A stretch of DNA of 64,000 nucleotides. Source: Aliiroseovarius lamellibrachiae (GTDB lineage Bacteria > Pseudomonadota > Alphaproteobacteria > Rhodobacterales > Rhodobacteraceae). This document shows positions 17,248-26,613 of this stretch, piece after piece. The notes under the pieces were generated by a model. The model had not been told where the DNA came from. It was given only the letters and a program-made list of their open reading frames with translations, and did not search any database. Position numbers and translations under genes: made by a program. How positions within the stretch are numbered: position 1 is the stretch's first letter; every line of letters starts with the position of its first letter. The DNA is taken from assembly GCF_018599245.1 (NCBI RefSeq), contig NZ_JAHEVJ010000002.1:432015-496014 (forward strand). Reading direction: 5' to 3'.

Positions 17248-18255
17248 ATGACCGCAACTGAAACACTGACCCTATCTGAAATCGAAGACCTTGCCTTTCG
17301 CGCCCTTGTGAACGCAGGCACATCCGAACAAAACGCCCGCCCATTGGCCGTGGCGACCGCGATGACTGAAGCGGATGGGGTGGCCTCGCATGGGCTCGCC
17401 TATATCCCGATTTACGCACAGCATGTGGAATGCGGTAAGGTCGATGGGCAGGCTGTCCCAGTTTTGGCGCAACCGCGACCAGCCGTGGTTACCGTCGATG
17501 CGGCGACAGGGTTTGCGCATGCTGCCATTGATTTGGGGTTTGAAAAACTGATCCCATTGGCGAAAGAGATGGGGGTCGCTGTTCTTGCGGTGAATAATTC
17601 CTATAACTGTGGTGTTCTTGGTGTGCATACCCAACGGTTGGCACAGGCCGGATTGTTGGGGCTTGGATTTACCAATGCGCCCGCGTCGATCGCACCATCC
17701 GGGGGGGCCAAGCCCGTGGTGGGCACGAACCCGTTTTCCATCTCGGCACCGGATGAGGCTGGCAACGCCGCTTTGCTGATCGATCAATCGGCCAGCACCA
17801 TTGCCAAAAGCGAAGTGATGAAACACGCGCGCGAAGGTAAAGAGGTGCCCTTGGGCTGGGTGTTGGATGCCGATGGCGCGCCGACCACTGACCCAGATGC
17901 GGGCCTGAAAGGGTCGATGGTTCCATCCGGTGACTACAAAGGGGTCGGAATTGCGCTGACGGTGGAGCTGATGGCCGCTGCGATGACCGGGGCCACCTTG
18001 GGGTCCGTCGCCAGCCCGTTTTCCGGCACAGCGGGGGGGCCGCCGAAAACAGGTCAGTTCTTTATTGCGATTGACCCTGTTGCCACGTCGGGCGGCATGT
18101 TCCAAGAAAAGCTGACGGCATTGCTTGCTTCGTTTCGGGAGCAGGATGGCGCGCGTTTGCCGGGCGATGGCCGCCGGGCCTGTCGCCATCGCGCAGCAAA
18201 AGAAGGTGTCGCGGTGAACGCAGCGCTCTTGGAAAAAGTGCGCGCTTTGATTTGA
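17248..18255 (+). CDS. Ldh/malate dehydrogenase-family NAD(P)-dependent oxidoreductase
   Basis: The protein has 335 residues. The family is shown by DGVASHGLAYIPIY with the catalytic histidine, VNNSYNCGVLGVHTQRLAQAGLLGLGFTN-type cofactor region (residues ~112-140), GTNPFSISAP and the C-terminal RLPGDGRR. This family includes ureidoglycolate, sulfolactate and malate dehydrogenases and the DpkA-type reductases of cyclic imines (pyrroline- and piperideine-2-carboxylate). In the neighbourhood of an amine oxidase, reduction of a cyclic imine or a 2-oxo acid is plausible. The substrate is not decided by sequence. Confidence 0.85.
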   Translation: MTATETLTLSEIEDLAFRALVNAGTSEQNARPLAVATAMTEADGVASHGLAYIPIYAQHVECGKVDGQAVPVLAQPRPAVVTVDAATGFAHAAIDLGFEKLIPLAKEMGVAVLAVNNSYNCGVLGVHTQRLAQAGLLGLGFTNAPASIAPSGGAKPVVGTNPFSISAPDEAGNAALLIDQSASTIAKSEVMKHAREGKEVPLGWVLDADGAPTTDPDAGLKGSMVPSGDYKGVGIALTVELMAAAMTGATLGSVASPFSGTAGGPPKTGQFFIAIDPVATSGGMFQEKLTALLASFREQDGARLPGDGRRACRHRAAKEGVAVNAALLEKVRALI

Positions 18256-18284
18256 TGTGACGTCGAACAAACCGATAGGGCTGG

Positions 18285-18313
18285 GCCGGTTCGCGATCTG
18301 CGGGCCGGCTTTT
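18285..18313 (+). terminator. Intrinsic terminator after the Ldh-family gene
   Basis: GCCGG-tt-CGC-gatct-GCG-gg-CCGGC forms a two-part stem followed by TTTTG. It lies 30 bases after the stop and ends the catabolic block. The rest of the 330-base gap to 18586 shows no convincing gene or site. Confidence 0.65.
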
Positions 18314-18585
18314 GTCGTTTAAGGCTGAATAACGTTTGAGCGACCCTTGGCTAATGTGTTTTCAGGGTGGGTCGCTGTGCCCAAATGCCGCTTATTGGGG
18401 CTTGTGCCTTGGCAGAAGTTTAAGTCATATGCGAAAGACGGAATGTGATATGAAAATCACACAGAGCGCGACGGAAAACAAAAAGCGCCACGTTAAACAG
18501 ATGTCGTGTGTTTTGCACTCCGCGCAGGATACGTGACAAACCGTGATATCCACCGCCAAAGCCAAAACCTGAAAGAGAGATCCTG

Positions 18586-19956
18586 ATGAACCTGAAACCA
18601 CTCTTATTACTTCCGCCACTGGTTGTTGGTGCGGTGGGGTTTGTCTGGATGACATCGCGGCCTGCGCCCGACATGCCGACCTTGCCAGAAACGGCGCTGG
18701 CCGTGCGTATGCAAACCATCTCCTCGCATCCCATCGCGTCCGAAGCGGTGGGATATGGTCGTGTCGCCGCCGAACACAGCTGGTCTGCCATCGCGGAAGT
18801 GCAGGGGCGTATGGTTGAAATGCCTGTCGGTTTGGATGTGGGCAACATTGTCGAAAAGGACCAAGTGCTGTTCGGGATGGACCGCACAGACCACGAACTT
18901 GCCCACAGCAAGGCATTGGCCAATGTGGCGTCTGTAAAAGCGCAGATCGCGGAAATGACCCGGCAGGAAGAAAATACAACCAAATTGCGCGATGTAGAAC
19001 GGCGCATCCTGGAGGTCGCGCAAGCGGAATATGAGCGGGTAAAATCCCTGTTGGATCGTGGCGCCGGGTCGGTGGCCGCGGTTGATAGTGCGCAAAAATC
19101 GCTTTTGGCCCAGCAAATGTCGCTCACAAAAACAGATAATACTCTGGCCTTATTCCCAGCGCAAAAAGAGACCTTGGGTGCGACCTTGACCTTGCGCCTT
19201 GCTGAGTTGGCCGAGGCGGAACGTGCCCTGTCGAAAACAACCATTCGCGCACCTTTCCGTGGGCGCGTCGCGAGTATTTCGGGCGAGTTGGGCCAATTTG
19301 TCCGTGTTGGGGACAACCTTATCACGCTTGAAAGCACCGATGCGGTTGAAGTGGTGGCAGAGCTGCAACCCTCGGCCTTTGGCCCCCTGGTGTTTTCGCT
19401 TTTCAATGGCAAGAGCGCGCCTGATATTGCGCCAGATGTCGCTGCGGACGTCGAAATTGAAACCAGCCGTTTTGTCGACGTGCTGAATGAAGCCGGCGTA
19501 ACGGCAACCGTGCGACTTGCGTCAAACACCGAGATGCAAGGCTGGTCTGCACAGATCATGCGCCAAAGGGGCTCTATGGACAGCGAAACCAGCGCGATGG
19601 GAATTGTCGTACGCGTCAGTGATCCGTTGGTGGCGCATCCCGTGCTTCACCGGCCACCGCTTCAAGTTGGCAGCTTCGTCGAGGTGACATTCCAAACCAA
19701 ACCCACTGGGAACAATCTGTCGATCCCACGCAATGCGGTGCATATGTCCGATCAGGGGACGTCCTTCGTCTATGTGGCAAATGATGACGACCGATTGGAA
19801 ATGCGCGAAGTGCAATTGGGCCAGGTTCTCAAAGATCAGGTGATTGTCATAAAGGGGCTTCGCGACGGACAGCGTTTGGTTTTGGGGTCGCCAAATCCAC
19901 CCGTTCTGGGGATGAAACTTGCCCCGGTCGATCTGCCGGAAAGCGGGGACAAGTGA
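18586..19956 (+). CDS. RND efflux periplasmic adaptor (membrane fusion protein)
   Basis: The protein has 456 residues. A single N-terminal hydrophobic anchor (LLLLPPLVVGAVGFVWM) is followed by a lipoyl-like half (EVQGRMVEMPVGLDVGNIV), a coiled-coil hairpin (residues ~105-200), the second lipoyl half (APFRGRVASISGELGQFVRVGDNL) and a beta-barrel/membrane-proximal end. This is the HlyD/AcrA layout. The permease gene follows after 1 base, so the two form one pump. No outer-membrane channel or regulator gene is adjacent. The exported substrate cannot be read from sequence. Confidence 0.9.
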   Translation: MNLKPLLLLPPLVVGAVGFVWMTSRPAPDMPTLPETALAVRMQTISSHPIASEAVGYGRVAAEHSWSAIAEVQGRMVEMPVGLDVGNIVEKDQVLFGMDRTDHELAHSKALANVASVKAQIAEMTRQEENTTKLRDVERRILEVAQAEYERVKSLLDRGAGSVAAVDSAQKSLLAQQMSLTKTDNTLALFPAQKETLGATLTLRLAELAEAERALSKTTIRAPFRGRVASISGELGQFVRVGDNLITLESTDAVEVVAELQPSAFGPLVFSLFNGKSAPDIAPDVAADVEIETSRFVDVLNEAGVTATVRLASNTEMQGWSAQIMRQRGSMDSETSAMGIVVRVSDPLVAHPVLHRPPLQVGSFVEVTFQTKPTGNNLSIPRNAVHMSDQGTSFVYVANDDDRLEMREVQLGQVLKDQVIVIKGLRDGQRLVLGSPNPPVLGMKLAPVDLPESGDK

Positions 19957-19957
19957 T

Positions 19958-22900
19958 ATGATTTCCTATTTTGTACGCCACCCGGTGGCCGCCAATTTGA
20001 TGATGGTACTGATCTGCATTTTGGGCGTTGCGACAATCCGTTCAATCGAGCGCGAGACCTTTCCCGAATTTGCGGCCACAAATGTTGGGGTCACGGTGAT
20101 CTATCCTGGCGCGTCTGCACGCGATGTGGACGAAGATGTTTGCACGCCTCTGGAAGATGCTTTGACCGGCGTCAATGGCTTGGCGGAGTTGACCTGCCTG
20201 TCCGTAGATGGCCGCGCGAGTGCCACCGCAGAAATGTCGGAAGGCGGCGAAATTATCCAGTTCTTCAATGATGTGTTCTCGGCGGTGTCCGGCATAAATG
20301 ATTTCCCGGCCGAGGCGGAAACCCCCGCTGTTGAGGTCATGTCTCGAACCGATCTTGTCGCACTGCTTGCGGTGTCGGGGATTTCTGGAAAACAGGGACT
20401 GATCGAATATAGCGACCAATTGGCGGACCGACTTTTGGCTTTGGACGGTGTTGCGGACACCACTGTTTCGGGCATCACGGATCGCGAACTTCAGGTGGTG
20501 TTTGACGAAGCCGCCTTGCGCCGTTTTGGACTGTCGAGCCGCGACATTGTTGATGCCATCACCGCGCGCAGCCTCAGCCAGCCGCTTGGAAGTGCTGATC
20601 TGACGGACAACAGCATTGTGCTGCGCTATGATGATACCCGCCGCACCGTTGCGGAACTTGAAGACCTCATTGTTTTGCAAAATGCATCCGGCGGGTTTGT
20701 GCGGTTACGTGATCTGGCCGACGTGCAGATGCGCGATGCCAATGAGGATATCGAGGCCTTTATCGACGGCAGCCAAGCGGCCATTATCTCGATCTCAAAA
20801 GCCAAAGATGTGGACAGTATTCGGGTTTTCGAGGAGGTGTCAGAAGTGATCGAAGCCGAGCGGGCCGCCTATCCCGCCCCCTTCGATCTGACCGTCACCA
20901 ACAATATGACCGAGGTTGTCGAGGAACGCCTTGATGTCATCGTGAAAAACATCGCCATGGGGCTGGTTCTGGTGTTCGCCACCATGTGGTTGTTCTTTTC
21001 CCTGCGCGAGGCGTTATGGATTTCTGCGACCCTTCCCGTGTCGTTCCTCGGCACCCTTTTTGTTATGAGCACCCTTGGCGTCACGATCAATATGATCACG
21101 CTTGTGGCCCTTTTGATGGCGGTCGGTCTGATCATGGATGACAGCATTGTCATCGCGGAAAATATCGACAAATGGCGCCACCGGGTCGGCCCGCTGGAAG
21201 CGGCGGTAAAAGGCACGTTGGAGGTCATGCCGGGTGTGATTTCATCTTTTCTAACAACCGCTTGTGTGTTTGGTCCGCTGATGTTTTTGTCCGGTGAAAT
21301 GGGGCAAATTCTACGCTTTATTCCGGTGGTCTTGTTGATCACGCTGTCGCTTTCTTTGATCGAAGGGTTTTTGATCCTGCCGCATCACTTAAGCCATTCG
21401 GGCGGCGGCGGGGTCGAGGATCACGAAAACAGATGGGCGGCGAAGTTGTTGGATCGGTTGAAAGAGCGTGTGGTGCTGCCCATCGCGGCGCGGCTGGTTG
21501 AATGGCGGTATCTGACGCTTGGGTCAGTCGTTGCGATTTTAATGCTGTCCATCGCCCTGATCGCGTCTGGTACCATTAAGGTGGTGGGGTTCCCCGCGAC
21601 CGAAAGCGATACGATCCGGGCGCGCTTTTCACTGACATCGGGGATCGCGCGCGCGCACACGATCTCGACCGTGGATCAATTGCTTGTGGCTTTGGATCAG
21701 GTGGATCAGAAATTCACGCAAGGCACCGTGGGGAATGCGCCCTTGGTGCAACGCCGTTTGGTGCAATATGCTGTAAACAGTGATGTGTATGACAACGGAT
21801 CCAACACGGCCACCATTACGGTCGACCTGCTGGAAAGTAGCCTGCGGAATGTGTCCGCCGATGAGGTGCTTGATGCATGGCGGGCGGCGGCGGGGCCGAT
21901 TGCGGATCTGACGCAATCATCGTTTACACAGTCTGAAATGGGTCCCGGTGGATTTGATCTTGATGTGGAATTGACCGGATATGATCTGGCAGAGCTTGAG
22001 GCGGCATCGAACGCCATGCTCGGCGCGCTTTTGGCGCGCCCGGATGTCAGTGAGGCCTCGCAGGATTTCTATGGTGGCCGGCAAGAAATCCGGTTGACGC
22101 TTAATGAATATGGCTATTCCATTGGGTTGACGCCGCAGCGTGTGTCTGACCAGATCCGCAGCGCATTTGAAGGGGCCGAGACGGACAGCTTTCGTTCAAA
22201 TCAATCCAGCATGTCTGTGCGGGTGAAATTGGATGATACCGTCGCCAACCTGACCGATCTGGAGCAGTTTCCGATCTCTGTCGGGCAAGGCAAACAGGTG
22301 GCCTTGTCGACAGTTGCAGAGCTGACCATGAAGCAGGGCTATCCAACAATCACACGGAAAGATGGCCGTGCGCTGGCGCGGATCCGGGGGCAGATTGACA
22401 AATCAGCCACCACATCCGCGCTTATTTCCGCTGTGGTGACGGACGATATCTCCCCAGATATCAAGGCGCGTTTTCCAGGCGTTTCCGTCGGCATCAGCGG
22501 GGCAACCGCAGAGCAGAACGAAAGCCAGAAATCTTTGGGGGTGTTGCTGCTTTTGGGGCTTGTTGGAGTCTATATGGTGCTGGCATTTCAATTCCGATCC
22601 TACACATTGCCGGTGGTGATCATGCTGTCGATCCCATTTGCGTTAATTGGCACAATTTTGGGCCACTGGGCGCTGGGGTTGAACATGTCGATGCCAAGCA
22701 TGATTGGCTTTGCCTCTCTGGCTGGGATTGTGGTCAACAACGCCATTCTGTTTCTGACATTTTTCCAAACCCACCTGATCGAGAGGAATTATGTAGAGGC
22801 CGCTCTGAATGCAGTTCGGGCGCGGTTCCGACCAATACTATTGTCGACCTCAACCACCTTTATTGGTCTGGTGCCGATCATTTTGGACAGTAATCCGCAG

Positions 22901-23074
22901 GTGCAGACGATGGTTCCCTTGGTGGTGTCCGTTGCATTTGGGTTGATGGCATCAATGATCTTGGTTTTGCTGGTCTTCCCCGCGCTGATTTCAATCTATT
23001 TTGATGTCTTTGATGTGAGAAAATGGATGGGGCATTTTGCGCCGGAAGACCAAGACGTGCTGCCGCAAAATTGA
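19958..23074 (+). CDS. RND-family efflux permease
   Basis: The protein has 1038 residues from the ATG at 19958; 13 upstream in-frame codons belong to the adaptor's 3' end. The N-terminus (MISYFVRHPVAANLMMVL) is the usual RND first helix, followed by a large periplasmic loop, helices 2-6, a second periplasmic loop and helices 8-12. Proton-relay acidic residues are seen in helix 4 (VGLIMDDSIVIAENI), and helix 10 has GIVVNNAILFL. It exports small molecules with the adaptor just upstream. The subfamily resembles uncharacterised AcrB/HAE-like pumps of marine alphaproteobacteria. Confidence 0.92.
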   Translation: MISYFVRHPVAANLMMVLICILGVATIRSIERETFPEFAATNVGVTVIYPGASARDVDEDVCTPLEDALTGVNGLAELTCLSVDGRASATAEMSEGGEIIQFFNDVFSAVSGINDFPAEAETPAVEVMSRTDLVALLAVSGISGKQGLIEYSDQLADRLLALDGVADTTVSGITDRELQVVFDEAALRRFGLSSRDIVDAITARSLSQPLGSADLTDNSIVLRYDDTRRTVAELEDLIVLQNASGGFVRLRDLADVQMRDANEDIEAFIDGSQAAIISISKAKDVDSIRVFEEVSEVIEAERAAYPAPFDLTVTNNMTEVVEERLDVIVKNIAMGLVLVFATMWLFFSLREALWISATLPVSFLGTLFVMSTLGVTINMITLVALLMAVGLIMDDSIVIAENIDKWRHRVGPLEAAVKGTLEVMPGVISSFLTTACVFGPLMFLSGEMGQILRFIPVVLLITLSLSLIEGFLILPHHLSHSGGGGVEDHENRWAAKLLDRLKERVVLPIAARLVEWRYLTLGSVVAILMLSIALIASGTIKVVGFPATESDTIRARFSLTSGIARAHTISTVDQLLVALDQVDQKFTQGTVGNAPLVQRRLVQYAVNSDVYDNGSNTATITVDLLESSLRNVSADEVLDAWRAAAGPIADLTQSSFTQSEMGPGGFDLDVELTGYDLAELEAASNAMLGALLARPDVSEASQDFYGGRQEIRLTLNEYGYSIGLTPQRVSDQIRSAFEGAETDSFRSNQSSMSVRVKLDDTVANLTDLEQFPISVGQGKQVALSTVAELTMKQGYPTITRKDGRALARIRGQIDKSATTSALISAVVTDDISPDIKARFPGVSVGISGATAEQNESQKSLGVLLLLGLVGVYMVLAFQFRSYTLPVVIMLSIPFALIGTILGHWALGLNMSMPSMIGFASLAGIVVNNAILFLTFFQTHLIERNYVEAALNAVRARFRPILLSTSTTFIGLVPIILDSNPQVQTMVPLVVSVAFGLMASMILVLLVFPALISIYFDVFDVRKWMGHFAPEDQDVLPQN

Positions 23075-23121
23075 ACCGTATAACACCTGCGACGGGTGTT
23101 GTTTTGGTGCAGGAAAAGGTG

Positions 23122-23149
23122 TTGGCCCCCAATTATCCTTGGGGGCCAA
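23122..23149. terminator. Long perfect inverted repeat between convergent RND and feo genes
   Basis: TTGGCCCCCAA-TTATCC-TTGGGGGCCAA has perfect 11-bp arms and a 6-base loop. It lies 48 bases after the RND permease stop, and its right part includes the last codons of feoC on the other strand. It probably serves as a shared terminator for both operons. T tracts are weak on either side. Confidence 0.65.
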
Positions 23150-23378
23150 TCCAATCATAAATCTCAAAACTCGCCGAGACACCGCAGCCACCGCAATCGC
23201 CTGTCGGCTTGCAGCCACCGCATTCCGCGCCAAAATCATGCCGCACGACCAGCCCTTTTTTGACCCAATGCGCAAGCATTCCACGCAATGCATCTGGGGG
23301 TGTGCGAAACTTGTTGGACAAGTCCACAATGCTCGCAGAGCCACGCTTCTCTAGATATGCTTTGAGGTCCAGCAGCAT
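23133..23378 (-). CDS. feoC: FeoC-like iron-sulfur/winged-helix protein
   Basis: The protein has 81 residues. The N-terminal half is a winged-helix (MLLDLKAYLEKRGSASIVDL, then PPDALRGMLAHWVKKGLV). It is followed by ECGGCKPTGDCGGCG with two CxxC pairs, the iron-sulfur cysteines of the FeoC family. FeoC modulates the FeoB transporter. The gene is the last of feoABC, 9 bases after feoB. Its stop lies inside the inverted repeat that separates it from the RND operon. Confidence 0.85.
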   Translation of the reverse strand: MLLDLKAYLEKRGSASIVDLSNKFRTPPDALRGMLAHWVKKGLVVRHDFGAECGGCKPTGDCGGCGVSASFEIYDWIGPQG

Positions 23379-23387
23379 GGGGAAATC

Positions 23388-25703
23388 CTAACGCAATGCC
23401 ATTGGTGGCGGCGTGGCATTTGACCTCCGGCCAATCAGGCCAAGGGCAACGACAAGGCAAAGGACCAAGCCAAGGATCCCAGCAATCCACCAGCTTGACC
23501 CTGTGGGGTGTCTGGCGAAGGTTGCGACCTGATAGAACAGCACCGCCGTTCCATAGGCCATGCCCATGGTCCATCCGCTGGCAAACACGGCCCAGCGCCA
23601 ACCGGTTTCGCGCCAGATGGCCCCAACCGTTGCCACACAAGGCATATAAAGCAAAATCATCAGAAGATAAGCAAAAGCCCCAATACGCCCGTCAAATAAC
23701 GAGGCCATCGTGCCAAAAATACTGCCGTCAACCTCTTGGGTCGCTGCGGCCGCGTCGGGTGAACTGACATCGCCGATATTCAAGCCCAGCGGGTCGCTCG
23801 CCATGCCAAACCCATCGCGCAGATTTGGGCCGATTGTGGCGAAGGCGGATGTGATGCCATTGGCCAGAGAATAGGGCTTCTCCCCCTGTTGGCCTTCCGC
23901 GGCCAAATCGGCATAAAGCGTATTGAGCGTGCCAACCACGGCCTCTTTGGCGAGGATCCCGGTGAATATGCCGACGGTCGCTGGCCAATTGTCTTGTTCG
24001 ATACCCATCGGGGCAAAGGCCGGGGTTAGGGTGCGCCCTATTTGTGACAACACAGATGCATCGCTGTCTTCGTTGCCAAAGCTGCCATCCGTGCCCCAGG
24101 AATTCAGAAACGCGAGCACAACCACCATCGCAACGATGACTTGCCCGGCCTCGGTCAGAAAATCATGCAACCGATGCCAGCTGCGCAGCAATATCCCGCG
24201 AAATGAGGGGAGATGATAGGGGGGGAGTTCCATCACGAAGGGGGTGGGTTTGCCCTGTAGCAGTGTGACTTTCAAAAGTAACCCGGTTCCAACGGCCGCC
24301 AATAAACCAAGGAAATACAGCGCAAAAACAAGGTTTTGCCCGCCCGTGGGGAAAAAGGCGGCTGCAAATAACGCATAAACGGGCAACCGGGCGCCACAGG
24401 ACATGAAAGGGGCCATCATCACGGTCAACGTGCGATCCCGTTGGCTGTCCAGTGTCCGTGTCGCCATGATTGCAGGGACATTGCAGCCAAACCCAACAAT
24501 CAGCGGTACAAATGATTTCCCCGGCAAACCGATCATGCGCATGAAACGGTCCATCACAAAAGCGGCGCGTGCCATATAGCCGCTGTCCTCCAACACAGAG
24601 AGAAACAGGAAAAGGCAGGCCACAATCGGGATAAAGGTCGCGACGGTTTGAATGCCGCCACCAACCCCCGTTGCCAGCAAAGTCACGCTCCAGTCTGGTG
24701 CGCCACCCCATGCCAACAGTTCGGCCACTCCGTCCACAAACAGCGTGCCCGCCAAAATGTCGAAAAAGTCGATGAACGCCCCGCCGACATTGATGGTGAA
24801 CATGAACATCAGATACATGACCAGCAGGAAAATCGGAATGCCAAGCATCCGGTTGAGGATCACATGGTCGACGCGATCTGAGATCGTTCGGCTGATTTCA
24901 TTGGTTCGTTGAACCGCATGCTCAACAATCTGCGCGACAAATTCATAGCGCCCACAGGCGACCAACGTGTCCGCGTCCAACCCGCTTTCGGCCTCTAGTT
25001 CCTGACGCAATAGCTGCGCCTGATCGGCGAATTCGGGATCTATCATGGCGGGGCAAATCTCATCCCCCTCAAGGGTTTTAATCGCCAGCCATCGGGCGTT
25101 TTGCGTACCTATTGTTGTTGGGGGCATGTCGCAAAGCTTCGCGATTGCAGCTTCCATAGGGGGCGAGAAAACAGTGCTGTTGCTCGGTCGCAGGCCGTTC
25201 TTCGCGGCGTCAATCACAAGGTCTTTTAGGGGGGCAATGCCCGTGTTCTCAGCCGCAACCAAACCAATCACGGGGCAGCCAAGCTTTTGCGACAGCGCAT
25301 GCGTATCAATCTGGATTTTCCGCGACGCGGCGATGTCCATCATGTTCAATGCCACCACAACGGGTGTGCCCATTTCAAGCAGTTGAACGGTCAGATAGAG
25401 ATTGCGTTCAAGGTTCGAGGCATCCAGCACATTTACAACGAGGTCTGGCTGTTCGGTCAGGATGAAGTCGCGGGCAATCCGTTCATCCAACGATGCGTCA
25501 TCGCCGGCAACACTCAGTGAATATACGCCGGGAAGATCAACCAGATTTACGGTGATCGATTGATGTGTGAATGTCCCGACCTTTTTTTCAACCGTCACGC
25601 CGGGCCAATTTCCTACATGTTGGTGGGTTCCCGTTAAGGTATTGAAAAGGGTGGTTTTCCCGCAATTTGGGTTGCCAGCAATCGCAATGGTGAGCGCGGT
25701 CAT
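23388..25703 (-). CDS. feoB: Ferrous iron transporter FeoB
   Basis: The protein has 771 residues. The N-terminal G domain has the P-loop GNPNCGKTTLFN (residues ~9-20), the DLPGVYSL G3 box and LNMMDIA as G4, followed by a helical spacer and about 11 membrane segments. The Gate motifs are seen as GVGGGIQTVATFIP and GFGCNVPAIMATRT, with the conserved cysteine of the second Gate. It moves Fe(II) across the inner membrane. Start overlap with feoA is 4 bases. Confidence 0.95.
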   Translation of the reverse strand: MTALTIAIAGNPNCGKTTLFNTLTGTHQHVGNWPGVTVEKKVGTFTHQSITVNLVDLPGVYSLSVAGDDASLDERIARDFILTEQPDLVVNVLDASNLERNLYLTVQLLEMGTPVVVALNMMDIAASRKIQIDTHALSQKLGCPVIGLVAAENTGIAPLKDLVIDAAKNGLRPSNSTVFSPPMEAAIAKLCDMPPTTIGTQNARWLAIKTLEGDEICPAMIDPEFADQAQLLRQELEAESGLDADTLVACGRYEFVAQIVEHAVQRTNEISRTISDRVDHVILNRMLGIPIFLLVMYLMFMFTINVGGAFIDFFDILAGTLFVDGVAELLAWGGAPDWSVTLLATGVGGGIQTVATFIPIVACLFLFLSVLEDSGYMARAAFVMDRFMRMIGLPGKSFVPLIVGFGCNVPAIMATRTLDSQRDRTLTVMMAPFMSCGARLPVYALFAAAFFPTGGQNLVFALYFLGLLAAVGTGLLLKVTLLQGKPTPFVMELPPYHLPSFRGILLRSWHRLHDFLTEAGQVIVAMVVVLAFLNSWGTDGSFGNEDSDASVLSQIGRTLTPAFAPMGIEQDNWPATVGIFTGILAKEAVVGTLNTLYADLAAEGQQGEKPYSLANGITSAFATIGPNLRDGFGMASDPLGLNIGDVSSPDAAAATQEVDGSIFGTMASLFDGRIGAFAYLLMILLYMPCVATVGAIWRETGWRWAVFASGWTMGMAYGTAVLFYQVATFARHPTGSSWWIAGILGLVLCLVVALGLIGRRSNATPPPMALR

Positions 25704-25939
25704 GCGGTGACCTTTGTAACCGATATTGCTTCGGCTTCGTGTTTGCGAAGACTAAGGGCATACCCACGAATGCGAATTTCAACAGGGTCGCCCAAAGGGG
25801 CCAGTCGGGTGACGCTAAACTCTGCGCCCAAGGTCAGGCCCATCGACAACAATTTGCGTTTATAGGATTGCGCAGTGTCACAGAATTTCGCCACCTGTGC
25901 CCGGTCCCCAACCGCGAGGTCTTTTAGTTTCAATTCCAT
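25700..25939 (-). CDS. feoA: FeoA, SH3-like partner of FeoB
   Basis: The protein has 79 residues with the FeoA SH3-like pattern (LKDLAVGDRAQVAKF, RKLLSMGLTLGAEFSVTRLAPLGDPVEIRIRG-type end split around residues 28-60, YALSLRKHEAEAI). It is required for full FeoB activity. The ATG at 25939 is preceded by AAAGGTGCCGAG. It leads the feoABC operon, with an iron-responsive box 31 bases upstream. Confidence 0.93.
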   Translation of the reverse strand: MELKLKDLAVGDRAQVAKFCDTAQSYKRKLLSMGLTLGAEFSVTRLAPLGDPVEIRIRGYALSLRKHEAEAISVTKVTA

Positions 25940-25969
25940 CTCGGCACCTTTGTCTGAGCAGACTCAATC

Positions 25970-25984
25970 TGAGTATTTTCGTCA
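25970..25984. promoter_or_regulatory. Iron-responsive box (TGA-N9-TCA) upstream of feoA
   Basis: TGAGTATTTTCGTCA matches the iron-Rhodo-box TGA-N9-TCA assigned to RirA in Rhodobacterales. It lies 31 bases before the feoA start. A neighbouring ACTCA-atc-TGAGT inverted repeat overlaps its left edge. Iron-dependent repression of feoABC is the expected effect. Confidence 0.6.
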
Positions 25985-26043
25985 GTTAATAGATGCGAGT
26001 CGTTCTCAGTTCTTTGATCAAGGTCAAATTCTGCCTTTGGGGA

Positions 26044-26613
26044 TCAGCTGTCCGACCAGGATTTTGCCATCGGGCGTGATATCCCCAGCAAATCAATGGA
26101 ACGCGCGGCGATTTGGTCGATGACCTCATCAAGGCTTTGTGGCTTGAGGTAAAATGCCGGCGCAGGTGGGAAGATGATCGCGCCAAGCTCTGTCGCTGAC
26201 CTCATGTTGCGAAGATGCGCAAGCGTTAACGGGGCCTCGCGCGTGATCAGCACCAATCGGCGTCGTTCTTTCAATTGAACGCCCGCCGCGCGCGTCAGCA
26301 GATTGTCGTCTAGTCCGTTTGCGATGGCCGCCAAACTGCGCATGGAGCAGGGGGCCACGATCATCCCCGCCACCGGGCTGGACCCCGAGGCGATAGTTGC
26401 ACCGATATTGTCAATTGAATGCAGGGTCGTCGCCAGAGAGAACAGTGCCTCTTTGGCGTTGGGGCCGCATTCTTCCTGCAACGTCCGTTCTGCGGCCCGG
26501 CTGACAACCAAATCCAAGGTGACATCGGTCTGGCGAAGCTGGCGCGCGACCGACAGCGCAAGCGCCGCACCTGAGGCCCCCGCGACACCTAAAATAACAC
26601 GAGGGCTGGTCAT
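26044..26613 (-). CDS. ubiX: Flavin prenyltransferase UbiX
   Basis: The protein has 189 residues. It starts MTSPRVILGVAGASGAALAL, the flavin-binding Rossmann-like start of UbiX, with VAPCSMRSLAAIANGLDDNLLTRAA-type core near residues 85-110 and REAPLTLAHLRNM. UbiX makes the prenylated FMN cofactor for UbiD decarboxylases. The gene overlaps ubiD by 4 bases, so the cofactor enzyme and its client are made together. Confidence 0.93.
   Translation of the reverse strand: MTSPRVILGVAGASGAALALSVARQLRQTDVTLDLVVSRAAERTLQEECGPNAKEALFSLATTLHSIDNIGATIASGSSPVAGMIVAPCSMRSLAAIANGLDDNLLTRAAGVQLKERRRLVLITREAPLTLAHLRNMRSATELGAIIFPPAPAFYLKPQSLDEVIDQIAARSIDLLGISRPMAKSWSDS

Noticed and set aside
18336..18536. 66-codon frame before the RND adaptor gene.
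   Set aside because: There is no convincing ribosome site and no family features.
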